Positions 1 through 10,605 of a stretch of DNA of 64,000 nt are shown one piece after another. The notes beneath the pieces are model-generated. The model searched no databases. It saw only the letters and a list, made by a program, of their open reading frames with translations, and was not told the DNA's origin. Position 1 is the first letter of the stretch. Every line of letters begins with the position of its first letter. The position numbers were made by a program, and so were the translations under genes. The stretch is from Istiophorus platypterus (lineage: Eukaryota; Chordata; Actinopteri; Istiophoriformes; Istiophoridae): NCBI GenBank assembly GCA_016859345.1, contig CM029126.1:7619527-7683526 (forward strand), written 5' to 3'.

Positions 1-1809
1 CTATTTAATGAATGCAGTGGTGGTAAGTTTACACACACACTTGACTAGGAGGAGTTTGTATAAACGACAGCTTGAACTCCATGTCGGTCTCAATTTTTGA
101 CTGTGTTGTTTACATGTGAATGGTTTTTAAATGAAATTTGACGTAGTCTTTTCATTGTATACTTTGAATCTAAACTTGAGCAAGAATTGGACAGTTTTGT
201 CTGAAGAATATATACAGAACCAACATTAAAAGCTACATTAATTAATCATCAGTGTGTTTAACAGTAAGCAGTAGAGCTGCAACAATTAGTTGCTGATCAA
301 TGACCATGTTAATTTTTTTTTGAAATATAAGCATTTTATGTCTTTTATCATCTTATATAATAGTAAACTAAAAAAATCTTTGGGGTTTGGACTGGAGGTC
401 AAACAGAAAATGAAGAACTGTGACCACTGTGAATTTTTACTACTTTTTGACTTTTCGTAGATAATTTGAAAACATAATCTGTGGATTAATTGCTAATGAA
501 TATAATTGGTAGTTGCAGGAATAGTTAGCAGATAGCACAGTGTGTGTGTGTAAAGTACTGGTTCAGTCACACTCCTCAGAAAAAAAATAATTTAAAGGAA
601 CATTGGTGTGTTACTTATGCACTGAGCACATGTTTTAGTCCTTTCATATTTTTTGTTTTCATGCACTGTAAAGTTGTGCCATTCCTGCTCAGTGAAATGA
701 AGCAGTTCTTCACGTTGTTTTTAGGCCCCATTTTTTGTTCTATGCATTTTGAAGTTAAAATATTAGAAGTTTTCTTGACGGCTGGCAACTGTTGTAATTC
801 ACAGAATTTTCGAGAGATGATTCCGCTACTTGGAATTTTTCGTATCCTCGCCATAGTGGCTGTCGGTAGGTTTTCCTGTGTGATCTCACACTGTTCTATT
901 ATTTTCCTAACCGCTGTGATTATACCTTAAAAATGTTTTATTTTGACACTGTTTTCTTTTTCTAGTCGGCGTAGATTTTGGATTTGCCTTCTACAGAAGA
1001 CTTGTCAACGATGAGGCTGGAATGAAGGTATGGTTTTGCTTCTGCTGTACAAAAGGTGGGGGGGGGTCTCCTGCTAAAACCTGACAGACACAAAAGAGAG
1101 AAAAAAGCCTTAAGACCGGCCCAGCTAATCCAGTTAACCTCCCCCAACCTGTCAGTTTTTGGTGATGGCTTTATCTGCTTGTGGCTACAGACAAGATATG
1201 CAGCTCCTGCTGAGACTTGATGCATCATGCAATACATACCTCTCTGTATGGCCAGGAATAGTACACCAATGCAATACAATCACACACCTCTCACAAAACT
1301 TCCTCCATTTTAAATCAGTAATCCACCTGTGGAGATGTTGATCCTTTTCCTTAGTTTCAGTTTTGAGGAATAAAACAGCTGAAAACAGTATCATCACCAT
1401 GAGCTATTTTGTTTATCTGTCCAACTGATTACTAGATAACAGACTCTATAAAACCTGAATCTTATCTCCTTCTGGTTTGCCCACTGCTAATTTGTTCTGG
1501 CTGTTAAACCGGTCCGGGTGGGTGTTCACTACATATCAGGGGAGTCGAATGACAGAAGTTTTGGGGGGGGGGTAATTAGGCCTTACATTGGTTAAATCTA
1601 AGACCTAGCTTCATCTTCTCTCCTGTCAGGTGTCCTTTGTGGCTCATTTTGGGGGGATTGTGGCAGGGATGACCATCGGCTACGTTTTCTTCAGTGCATA
1701 CAGCAAAAAGCTACTCAAGGACCCACGTTTCTGGCTGTGCATAGTGGGTTACGTAGTCTTTGTGCTCTTTGCTGTGCTTTTCAATATCTTTCTATCAGCA
1801 GCACCGTAG
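1..1809 (+). CDS. rhbdl2: Rhomboid-family intramembrane serine protease, RHBDL2-like (3' part only)
   Basis: Four exon pieces join in phase: 1-22, 805-865, 966-1027 and 1630-1809 (stop TAG 1807-1809). Donors at 23, 866 and 1028 and acceptors before 805, 966 and 1630 are all GT-AG. The joined product begins YLMNAVV-NFREMIPLLG and ends in a 59-residue last exon with SFVAHFGGIVAGM. The AH-x-GG-x-x-AG pattern is the sixth-helix motif of rhomboids; its His (codon 1645-1647) is the catalytic base. The catalytic Ser (GxSG) should lie in exons left of the window. The C terminus LLKDPRFW...AVLFNIFLS closely resembles vertebrate RHBDL2, a plasma-membrane protease known to cut type I membrane proteins such as thrombomodulin and ephrin-B3. 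Assignment to RHBDL2 rather than RHBDL1/3 rests mainly on that C terminus and on the neighbours gja9, mycbp and rragc. Confidence 0.9.
266..530. repeat. AT-rich MITE-like repeat (GCTGCAAC...AATTAG ends)
   Basis: Lies in the first rhbdl2 intron seen. It starts GAGCTGCAACAATTAG and ends with the approximate reverse complement (AATTGGTAGTTGCAGG), with TTTTTGACTTTT and ATTAATTGCTAAT inside. Related stretches occur at 8735, 13984, 21795, 24690, 38160, 54695 and 61865, so it is an interspersed non-autonomous element; I cannot name the family. Confidence 0.55.
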
Positions 1810-3661
1810 GACTCGACTTTAATATACACTAAAAGCCTCTGTATCACACTCAGGAATTTGTATTTCACTGATATACTAATGTTTTCAGAGCAGAGTTATT
1901 GTTTGTTTGTTTTTAATTTAGTGTACATAATTGCTGTTGGTTTTTTTTTTAATCAAATTTTCCTCCCCTTAGAGTTGAACTTGTGAGTTCAAGTCGGAGG
2001 ATGCCCCCTGCTGTTTATGTGTAGCATTGCAAAAGGCACATCTTTAATTTCAGACAATTGATCATGAAATGTGCCTTCATGATAATTCTCTTATTCCTTA
2101 TTTGTTTTTGCTTTGTCTCTTTTATTTGTCAGATTTTATATCTTTTTATTTTATATCTTGTTATTGTTTTTTTTTGATTGTTTTAAGATGAATGGGATAT
2201 TAATGAACACACTGGTCCTAGGTCATTTCATTTTTCTTTATTAGGAAACACTGTCCAGACTTTTCTGCAATAACAAAATGCGTTTCTCTATGCTGTTGCT
2301 AATTTTCTCTCAAATCATCCTTGACTCTTTTGGACTTATTTCCTGAACATGTGCCTTGAACGTCATGAAATCTGCCACCACATTAAACGCAAAATTTGAC
2401 ATCATATTTTTTTTAATCATGGGGTGTTTTTTTTTCATGACAGCAATAACAAGAGAAGAAAAGCATACAATGAAGCCTGTCCAAAATGTTGCTATTGGCC
2501 TTATCCTTTTGTAAGCAGAAGAGCTGGTTTACCATCAGGCCTTGTCTTAATGCCACATTTACAACCCATGATGTAATTAGCCACATCCTACAGTTGGGAC
2601 GGGGCTAATTATATGTTGGTTTATTTTGCTGTAATAATTTTTTTTTTTTTAACCTTTGAAACGCAGAACTCTAACGGCTTTAAACATAAAAATCCAGCTT
2701 TTGGAAAAACCATTTGCTGTAACTTAATACAGTTAACAGAGGTTGATATCATAGCTATCATGATATTTAGTGTAAGTCATAGTTTAGTGACAGCACTGTT
2801 TCATAACTCTTGTTTTATATCTAAGCATCAGTTACAACGGATTTATTTTTGAAAATGTACTTGATTTATCTAATATTACAGGGAAAATATAACCAAAAAC
2901 TAAACCGAGACCTCCTACATTCTTTTTTACATTGCCACTGCTCAATGTTCAATGTATTTTTAATGAAGGTTGATGTTTTATATGTATTTTTTTGTGAAAT
3001 TAAATCTGAACACTGGCAGGAACCGCTCAAGACTATTGATTTTGTCCCATGAATGTATAAAGGATACAGTTGGCCGTTTGATACTGAAGGGATTCAGTTA
3101 CATGTATTTGATTGTGCCCGTGTGGAAGCGACTGCTTTTGCTGTTTTACAGGATGTGGAAAGTTCCATAGTTTCCAACACAGCACATCAATGTAATTTAG
3201 TTCATCAATATTCAAATATCACAAACTTGTTTGCCTCTACCCGGAACCTACGGGGAGTAGCATGTTGGCTTATATCGATCTACATCGGACAACTGTAATG
3301 TCATGAGGCAAGATGATTAGCAAGAAATCACCTTTTGTTTCTTTCAAGAAATATTTGTTGCTAAACGGTCATTGCTCTAGTGTTCTTGCATTTTTCTTTT
3401 CTTATTTAGACTGTGTAGTTTCTTGTGAATGAGAAAATCAGGATCTTCCGGGTTCCTTAATTCAGTTTGCTTGGCCATGAAGTTCCTGAGGTTTCAGACA
3501 ACATCGAATAACAACACACACACCAGCTGTGAACAAATTACGTTTAATTAAAAAAAAAGTGACATCAAAATGAGATTCTGAGCTTCTGGACTTAAGGGTT
3601 TTTATTGACTTGAATAATGTAAATTTCAGATTTACTTAAATACTTAAATATTAAATATACA

Positions 3662-3667
3662 CTATAA

Positions 3668-3699
<32 letters not shown>

Positions 3700-3762
3700 G
3701 TACATATATATGTATATGTATATGTGTATATGTATATATGTGTATATGTATATATATGTATA

Positions 3763-3846
<84 letters not shown>
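3662..3846. repeat. TA / TATG compound microsatellite
   Basis: About 185 bp of TA dinucleotides mixed with TATG and TGTA units. Open frames of up to 99 codons over it (Tyr/Ile/His-rich) are translation artefacts of the repeat. Confidence 0.97.
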
Positions 3847-3849
<3 letters not shown>

Positions 3850-4734
3850 CCATATATGCGTATGTAATGTCATGTCTTCATACATCATCATTAATTGATT
3901 TCTGGGACTTCTCCATCTCTCAGTATATGACTCAATTTAATGATAAAAAGTAAAAGGCTTGTTTCAGATCGCAGATGGGGGGGGCGCGCTGGAGTTCTCC
4001 CAATATGTGACCCTTCGTACCCCTAATGTGTTTGTACCAGACTGATTTGAATCAATCCTGCTCTGCTGGGCAGGGTGAAGGATTTTGGCGGTCAGAAGGG
4101 AAAAGTTCAGTCTGGGATAGCTTCGAGTTAACAGACGGGTGGAAAAAGTCTTGCAGTGAACCACTGAGCTGATGGTGTTAAAACTTGTTAACACTTAATA
4201 ATTAGGTCAGTTCCCGGGGTGAGGTTTGATTTTTCCTGTTGGTAACAAATATCCCAACTCTCTTAGATGGTTTGTTGTGTTCTGTGTAGAGGATGAACAA
4301 TATAACATTTCATTAGCATTTCATGACATGGATGGGAAGCTGTAATATCATGACTGACCCCAAGATAACAAGCATATTTATCACATGGAGGCGTTTAATG
4401 GTATTTATAATTGGACTGTGTGAAGTTGGCAACTAGCAGTTCGCCAGCGCGCTAATCCATTGTGATAGATTTCTTGTAAATGGGATAAAGTAATGTGTCG
4501 TGCATGGGAACTTAATTACATCCAGAGAGGAGCAGCACAGTATGAAATTGGACATGATGACTCATTGATTAATTCACTACAGTAGAAAACTATTGATCAC
4601 ACGAGGCCTGTGTGGATAACTGACTGGTATTGATAATGTGGGGATTCCAGCCACAGTATCTGAATTTCTGTCTCTTTGTTTGAACATGTAGCGCATATAG
4701 CCTCGAAATAATGTGTGTGGTAACAAATTCAAAG

Positions 4735-5275
4735 CATGTAGTCAGGACTTGCGAGGCATCCATTTTGATACGGCGCGCTTATCAAAAAGCCACAGGTAAT
4801 TTACACACCTAAAGGAAACGGCGAAAAAAACATGCTCAGTGGTCACCGTCGGTGCTGATGAGCGCATGAGGCTTCGCCTTGCAGAGTAGTTAAAAACGGC
4901 CTAAACGATGCAGTCCTACCGGGACAAACAAACACACAAAAAGAACACAACGCCTGACCTGCTAACATTGAGGTCAGCGTTGGTGTTAGAAGCGGTTACA
5001 ACCCCATCACTGAGAGGCCATGATCTAAATGCACTGCTGTTGGTATCGACTTTCCCCGGTCAGACTAGTGGTTGGCACCCTTCCCTCGACAGATCAGTCG
5101 TACGCACTTTGTTTCTGGCAAACACCGAAGCAAGAGGCGGGTCACTGTTGTTTAGGTGCTGTGGCTCATGTGGAGGGCACTAACGATTTTTAAAACTTTT
5201 TTGGTGACCGCGTCAGGGCCGCATGACCCGAGGAGATTTAAGTCACCACCGGCAGTCTGTCCATGCTGCTACAAG
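4735..5275 (+). promoter_or_regulatory. gja9: Candidate gja9 promoter / 5' UTR exon
   Basis: CpG-containing sequence stands out from the AT-rich flanks (TACGGCGCGC, GGTCACCGTCGG, CCCTCGACAGATCAG). It closes with a good splice donor, CTACAAG|GTAAAT at 5275/5276. Acceptors that could join it to the gja9 coding exon lie at 5736-5737 (GTTGCAG) and 5789-5790 (TCTGCAAG). Connexin genes commonly have a separate 5' UTR exon and one coding exon, so the arrangement fits. The transcription start is not known. Confidence 0.4.
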
Positions 5276-5775
5276 GTAAATGGAGACACAACACAGACCT
5301 CTGACCCGGTTTATATAACGGCTCTGCGAAGGGGGATTGGTTTTATCATGACAAAACTGGACAACGGGCACGACTGGGAAACATATCTTTGGATGCACAA
5401 GTCCTCTCTCTGTCTCCTTTTCATATATCTTTTTGCAAATATGTGACACAGTGCATTTTGACTTCACCAGTTTTCTCCTTGTTATTGTTTCATTTTTCTA
5501 GTTGACAGGTACTGTAACTTTTTGATACTTACACTGTTACTAGGAATTTTAATTTTTTAATTTTTCTAACAGTATTTTCACTTGTTCTTGGGGCTTTATC
5601 ATAGTTTTGGCACTTTTATACTTTTATAAATGCCTGAAATGTCTTTGCTTCCTCAAAGTCTTTCCTCCTGTTATTGAATGTCTATTTTACTATTATCATT
5701 CTAAGTTTATCAATCTGTTAATTTTAAACTGTTGCAGCGGGTTTTCTTCCCTAATTATTTAATCTCTCTCTGTTG

Positions 5776-5807
5776 ATGACTTTCTGCAAGTCATAATGGC
5801 AGAGTGA
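5776..5807 (+). promoter_or_regulatory. gja9: Two chained upstream ORFs in the gja9 leader
   Basis: ATG at 5776 opens a six-codon frame (MTFCKS) ending TAA at 5794-5796. The last A of that stop is the first base of a second ATG (5796), which encodes MAE and ends TGA at 5805-5807, two bases before the gja9 start at 5810. The second upstream ATG has A at -3 and G at +4. It would be in the mRNA with either candidate acceptor; the first only if the 5737 acceptor is used. Confidence 0.5.
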
Positions 5808-5809
5808 AG

Positions 5810-7300
5810 ATGGGGGACTGGAACTTCCTTGGGGGGATTTTGGAGGAGGTGCACATCCACTCCACCATGGTGGGCAAGATCTGGCTCACCATCCTGTTCA
5901 TCTTTCGCATGCTGGTCCTCGGGGTGGCGGCGGAGGACGTGTGGAACGACGAACAGGCTGACTTCATATGCAACACCGAGCAGCCCGGATGCAGAAACGT
6001 GTGCTACGACCTGGCTTTCCCCATCTCCCTCATCCGCTACTGGGTGCTGCAGGTCATTTTTGTGTCCTCTCCCTCGCTGGTTTACATGGGCCACGCTCTC
6101 TACAGGCTCCGGGCGCTGGAGAAGGCACGGCAGAAGAAGAAGGCGCTGCTGCGGAAGGAGCTCGAGACGGTCGACGCAGAGCTGGCGGAAGCCAGGAAGA
6201 GGATTGAGCGGGAGATGAAACAGCTCGATCAGGGGAAGCTCAACAAAGCTCCGCTGAGGGGCTCCCTGCTCCGCACGTACGTGGCCCACATCGTAACCCG
6301 CTCCGTTGTTGAAGTGGCCTTCATGACGGGCCAGTACGTCCTTTATGGCTTTCACCTCTACCCGCTCTTCAAGTGCGAGCGGGATCCTTGTCCAAACGCT
6401 GTAGACTGTTACGTTTCCAGACCGACAGAGAAAAGTGTCTTCATGATGTTCATGCAGTGCATTGCTGCAATCTCCCTCTTCCTGAACATCCTGGAGATCA
6501 TGCATCTGGGCTACAAGAAGATTAAAGCGCTCATCTTAGACTTCTACCCTCACTTGAGAGATGAGAAAGATGAACTCAACGACTACTATGCCAATAAGTA
6601 TAAAAAAGAATCTGTTGTGCAAATATGCACCAGCGTAACCCGAAAGGCAACAAGCGCCTCCGCACCCAGTGACTACAACCTCTTGCTGGAGAGGGCGCAG
6701 GGTACAATTATGTACCCCAACCTTATCAAACCCTCAACTTTACTACCTCTTCAGAGCGAGCAGGCCCCTCAGCAGGATGTGGATGACTGCAGGTGCTTGG
6801 CTCAAAGCCCACCAGGGTGCAACTACACCTCGACCACCAACGAGCCCTGCTCACCGTGCTGTGACTCCCCGGTCAGTCCAAAGCAGGAGGCCGAGGACTT
6901 TTTACATCTTCCCCCGCACGGTGAAGGAGACAGAAGCGAAAGAGGGAGCCCAGACTCTCCAAAATGCCCACAGAAGGCAGTTCCCGCTTCCTCATTCCCA
7001 ACGCTGCCGGTGAGCGCGTCAAGGAAGCCGTGGATGGCTCACGGCTCTTTCAAGTGCTCCACGGTGCTGGAGGGTAAAAGCTCAGACACGGATTCATGTG
7101 AGGGTGCAAAAGCCTGTAGCGGACCTTCCTCCACTCGAACCAAGTCAGATGACAAACATCACAGCCCGCCCTCCACCCCAGAGTCACTGGACGAATCCAG
7201 CTCGGGATCCAGGCACCACCCGCGACCACCTTCCTCCAGCTGCAAAACATCGATGGCGAGTAACACAAGTAGTAGGCGAGCTCCGGACCTGCAAATCTAA
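5810..7300 (+). CDS. gja9: Gap junction alpha-9 connexin
   Basis: One uninterrupted 496-aa frame, close to the about 515 aa of human GJA9 (Cx58/59). The start is ATG 5810 (MGDWNFLGGILEEV, the classic connexin N terminus); the two preceding in-frame codons begin with GTG. A at -3 and G at +4 make a strong start context. Four membrane spans lie near residues 20-40, 76-98, 157-181 and 206-231. Extracellular loop 1 has Cys54-x6-Cys61-x3-Cys65 and loop 2 has Cys189-x4-Cys194-x5-Cys200, the disulfide pattern of connexins. The cytoplasmic loop (about 101-150) is long and rich in Lys, Arg and Glu, probably helical. The tail from about 241 is long, Ser/Pro-rich and likely disordered. Six subunits form a hemichannel for cell-cell coupling. 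Teleosts often carry gja9a and gja9b; which copy this is cannot be decided here. Confidence 0.95.
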   Translation: MGDWNFLGGILEEVHIHSTMVGKIWLTILFIFRMLVLGVAAEDVWNDEQADFICNTEQPGCRNVCYDLAFPISLIRYWVLQVIFVSSPSLVYMGHALYRLRALEKARQKKKALLRKELETVDAELAEARKRIEREMKQLDQGKLNKAPLRGSLLRTYVAHIVTRSVVEVAFMTGQYVLYGFHLYPLFKCERDPCPNAVDCYVSRPTEKSVFMMFMQCIAAISLFLNILEIMHLGYKKIKALILDFYPHLRDEKDELNDYYANKYKKESVVQICTSVTRKATSASAPSDYNLLLERAQGTIMYPNLIKPSTLLPLQSEQAPQQDVDDCRCLAQSPPGCNYTSTTNEPCSPCCDSPVSPKQEAEDFLHLPPHGEGDRSERGSPDSPKCPQKAVPASSFPTLPVSASRKPWMAHGSFKCSTVLEGKSSDTDSCEGAKACSGPSSTRTKSDDKHHSPPSTPESLDESSSGSRHHPRPPSSSCKTSMASNTSSRRAPDLQI

Positions 7301-7662
7301 ACTGAACCGTTTCCTTAATTGCATTGTTGTCACACTGACGACACTTTAATTTCTATACTGAAGCTTTCATTTCTATACTGAAGCTGTGGACTTAATGGAA
7401 CTGTAAGCAGCTTTGAACTCGTTAAAAGTTTGGTAATATTTGTTTGCGCTATCTTTGTCCTGAACTTTTAACAGTTAACAGCTCAATCTAATTAATGCGA
7501 CTGCAGTTGCTGCAATTGCTTCTGATGACATGCCAATAAGAAACAAGAGAGGACTTTACACTAAATGTTTTATGTATTCTCACAACTATTTTTGGAATAC
7601 ACTTTTTTTTTCTATTGTGACCAACTACATGATTTGCCACCAAAGTAGCATGAAAAAATAAA
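7301..7662 (+). other. gja9: gja9 3' UTR with poly(A) signal
   Basis: AATAAA at 7657-7662, about 360 bases after the stop, is the first good poly(A) signal. A 20-bp unit containing TTCTATACTGAAGCT is repeated twice in tandem at about 7350-7385. Confidence 0.6.
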
Positions 7663-8501
7663 TTTAACCATAGTTAAAAGTGATCTAAGAGCTGCATTCT
7701 ACATCTTGATGGTCTAATGATTATAGGGCTTAACTGGGCTAAATATAGATGAGCCATCGTAGGTCATAGGTCATCACACTTTGACATACAAACATTGTCT
7801 GATTTATCTGAACTTTTGCTCTATTGACCACTGACTTTGGTCTCCTGGGCAATTATTTACTGCCGATAACTGTGACACTGTGAAAAGTCAAATAATTGGT
7901 GTACTTTCTAAATTGTTAACATGACAAACATGTCAGCTTATGATACTGAACAGGGCTTTGAAAGTGATACTCAACAAAAGAGCATCCAGATAATACTGAA
8001 GTAAAGATGAGTTTGTCTGAAGTTTGAAGTTTCATTTCATCTCTGTTATTTGTTATGACATTAGCGGGGGAGATTAAAATAACCTCTGAAACTGAGGAGG
8101 AGATAATGACCTGTACAGAGAGAGAAGTGGAAACATTCGCTGCATTTTTAATCCACGACAAAAATTGTTCTGTCTCAACATTACGGTAAACGTCCTGGGT
8201 ATCAAACGCTGGCATCAGATTCCTGAGCATATCAATAAGCAGCTAACGCAGTAACAATGTCCTCACCCTACAAAACTGGTGTTTCTCTGTCCTGCTTGAT
8301 GTTCTTGACTCTTGTTTGTCCCTGATCATGTAACTGGAAATTATTAAAACTGATAGAAGCTGGTAGAAAAAACCAGATGTGCTCCAGTCCCCGAGGTCTT
8401 CATTCGTCTCTATCAGTGTTTGTTTCCTGAGGGGATTTTATTTCATTTATTATGAATTAATGTAAGTTTGCAATGTCAAACAATTACTAAAATTTAATAT
8501 C

Positions 8502-8610
8502 AGGGTTTCGGCAGTGTTCACCAAGTTAAAGTCTTTTTCAGAATGATCTTAATGTCACATGTAAGGCATTTTAATTCCTGCTTCGAAATCATACAGGGCA
8601 AAATATAATT
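8502..8610 (-). repeat. Interspersed repeat ending AAACCCTG, minus orientation
   Basis: Read on the minus strand, it ends TTAACTTGGTGAACACTG then CGAAACCCTG. The same 3' end occurs in plus orientation at 21170-21298 and 23985-24133. The family is unknown to me. Confidence 0.5.
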
Positions 8611-8734
8611 AATATATATGAAATCCTGTAAAGGACAATATGATATAGAATCATTTACGAAGTGCATGATGTTATAGCAAGTAATGGCATATATTATCAC
8701 ATTTTTGCCAGTACTTCCCTGCCTCTATATAACA

Positions 8735-9075
8735 ATTGAAACCGAAACATTAGTCAATTAATCGATTAATTGAACAACACTGAAAAATTATTGTCTGGAT
8801 TGTTGTTAAAGTAAAGGTGAGATATATTTGATGGTTCAAGCTTTTCAGTTATGAGAAACTGCTTTTCCGTGTCTTACCTTACAATAAACTGTATCTCTTT
8901 GGTTTTTGGACTGTTGGTAAAACAAGACATTTGATGATCAAATTTGGTTGATCAAATTGGGGTTTAGCAAATTATGATTTTTTTTTTGTTTGTTTGTTTT
9001 TTTTTACTGTTTTCTCAGTTGTATAGACCAAACAGTTGATACATCATGATAATAATCATTAGTTACAAGTAGCAG
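8735..9075. repeat. AT-rich MITE-like repeat
   Basis: Contains GTCAATTAATCGATTAATTG near its left end and ATAATAATCATTAGTTACAAG near its right, matching the terminal pattern of the copies at 266, 13984 and 54695. Confidence 0.5.
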
Positions 9076-9478
9076 AAAATGGATGAATGAATGGGTGGAC
9101 TAACTAATTTAAAAAATAAATAATTAATTTCAGATCCCCATATGAATTTTTCAAAGGTCAGAATGATGTAGATTTTCCAGTTTTTGCTAAAAACAGATAA
9201 GGACACATTTTAGAATTAATATTATTGCCTATGGCAAGCAAGGGCAGATACTTAGGACCTTTTTTATTTTATTTTATTTTTTTATACAGGAAACTGAATT
9301 CAGTGCTTTGCAAGACTTTAAGACAGATAGATACCCTGATTATTGGGTGTACACAGCTATATCTTACCAAAGAAACTACAATATCAAAATCCTTGTTTTC
9401 AAGTAAAGGGTGTGATTGAAACACTGCTGATCAGAAAAGACTTCAATCAGTGATACACTATTAATTACAATACTGTGC

Positions 9479-9484
9479 TTTATT
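9479..9484 (-). terminator. mycbp: mycbp poly(A) signal
   Basis: TTTATT on the plus strand reads AATAAA on the minus strand, about 395 bases past the mycbp stop codon. This gives a normal-length 3' UTR. Confidence 0.6.
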
Positions 9485-9878
9485 TTACACTTGATTTACA
9501 TTTTTGAGTTTGTACACAATTGTTCAGTTACACCAGATCTTTCAGAATTGAGTGTAAGCCAGTCTTTATCACAAAAGAAAGAGAGAAAGAAAAAGATATG
9601 TCTCATATCTTAAAAGATATGTCTAGTCATACGGAGGGCACATTATCAGTAAAGCTATAGTGAAGACTGAATGAACTAGACAAAATCTTATATACATACA
9701 TGTACAGAATAAGTTAGATTTAAGAAACAAAGTTGAAACTAAGATTAACAAAAAAAATAGCACAGCTATATAAAAAAATCAAATTAAGTGTTTTCTTGTC
9801 TCTAAATTCAAGTGTCAAGGATATCAACAAAAAAAAACCCCAAAAAACCCATTTATCAAACCAAAGCTCTGCTCTCGT

Positions 9879-10548
9879 CTAGTCCACCAAGGTTCCATTT
9901 TCTGATACGGTTTCATGGCGCTGCAGCTAGAGAGATGGAAGGAAAAAAAAAAGTTTCAGGTGCCTTTAGCAGTATCTTGACTTAGACGACATAATATATT
10001 TTAAATTTAAGAATGAACTTTACCCTTGTTTTGAGGTCTTTGTTTTCCTCTGCCAGACGGGCACACCTCTGCCTCAAGTCTATCACCTCCTGCTGCAGAG
10101 CCTCGGTGTCTGCTGAAGTCTGGCTGATGACACCAAGATGCTGCTTCACAAATCTAGAGGGAGCTGGTTGAAGAATATACAGACTAACGGTTTCATTTAG
10201 TATTATTTATCTATCTTTTGAATTCTGATCAGCTCTTTGTTGTTTTTCTTGTTGACAAGTGATGGGTGTGGTCGCAAAGCTGACTCTTGTGATCAACACA
10301 CGACCAACCACGTGATTATTTGGGCGTGTCAGGATGAGCTCAATGTGTATAAAAGGATACTCCAGAGCATTGTTGGGCCTCTCAGGTTGTTCATACAAAG
10401 CCACAAGTACTGAAACCAAACAGAAAAAGTTAAACAAAATTACTATTAATACAGCTGGGTATCAGATCTACATACTTTTTGGATGCTGATGCAAATTAAA
10501 TACCAAAACTTACTTTAAGCAAATGCTAAATGATTTTTTGTGTTGTTT

Positions 10549-10605
<57 letters not shown>

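Larger units (their letters stand above)
1810..5275. other. rhbdl2 3' UTR and rhbdl2-gja9 intergenic interval
   Basis: No coding exon recognised. The rhbdl2 3' UTR begins here; its end is uncertain, with an ATTAAA at 2382-2387 as the first plausible poly(A) signal. T-rich and AT-rich up to about 3600, then a long TA/TATG microsatellite (3662-3846). The part from about 4200 to 4740 is complex, unrepetitive sequence, and from 4735 to 5340 CpG dinucleotides become frequent, which fits a promoter or first exon of gja9. The 91- and 96-codon open frames at 4908-5446 show no recognisable protein. Confidence 0.6.
7663..9478. other. gja9-mycbp interval
   Basis: AT-rich sequence between two converging genes, with no recognisable coding exon. 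It holds a minus-oriented copy of the AACTTGGTGAA...AAACCCTG repeat (8502-8610) and a MITE-like element (8735-9075). Confidence 0.7.

Noticed and set aside
4908..5446. Two overlapping open frames of 91 and 96 codons
   Set aside because: No recognisable domain and a splice donor inside; more likely gja9 leader or promoter sequence.
5759..6505. 248-codon open frame on the minus strand
   Set aside because: It is the antisense shadow of the gja9 coding exon; the plus-strand frame has the full connexin signature.
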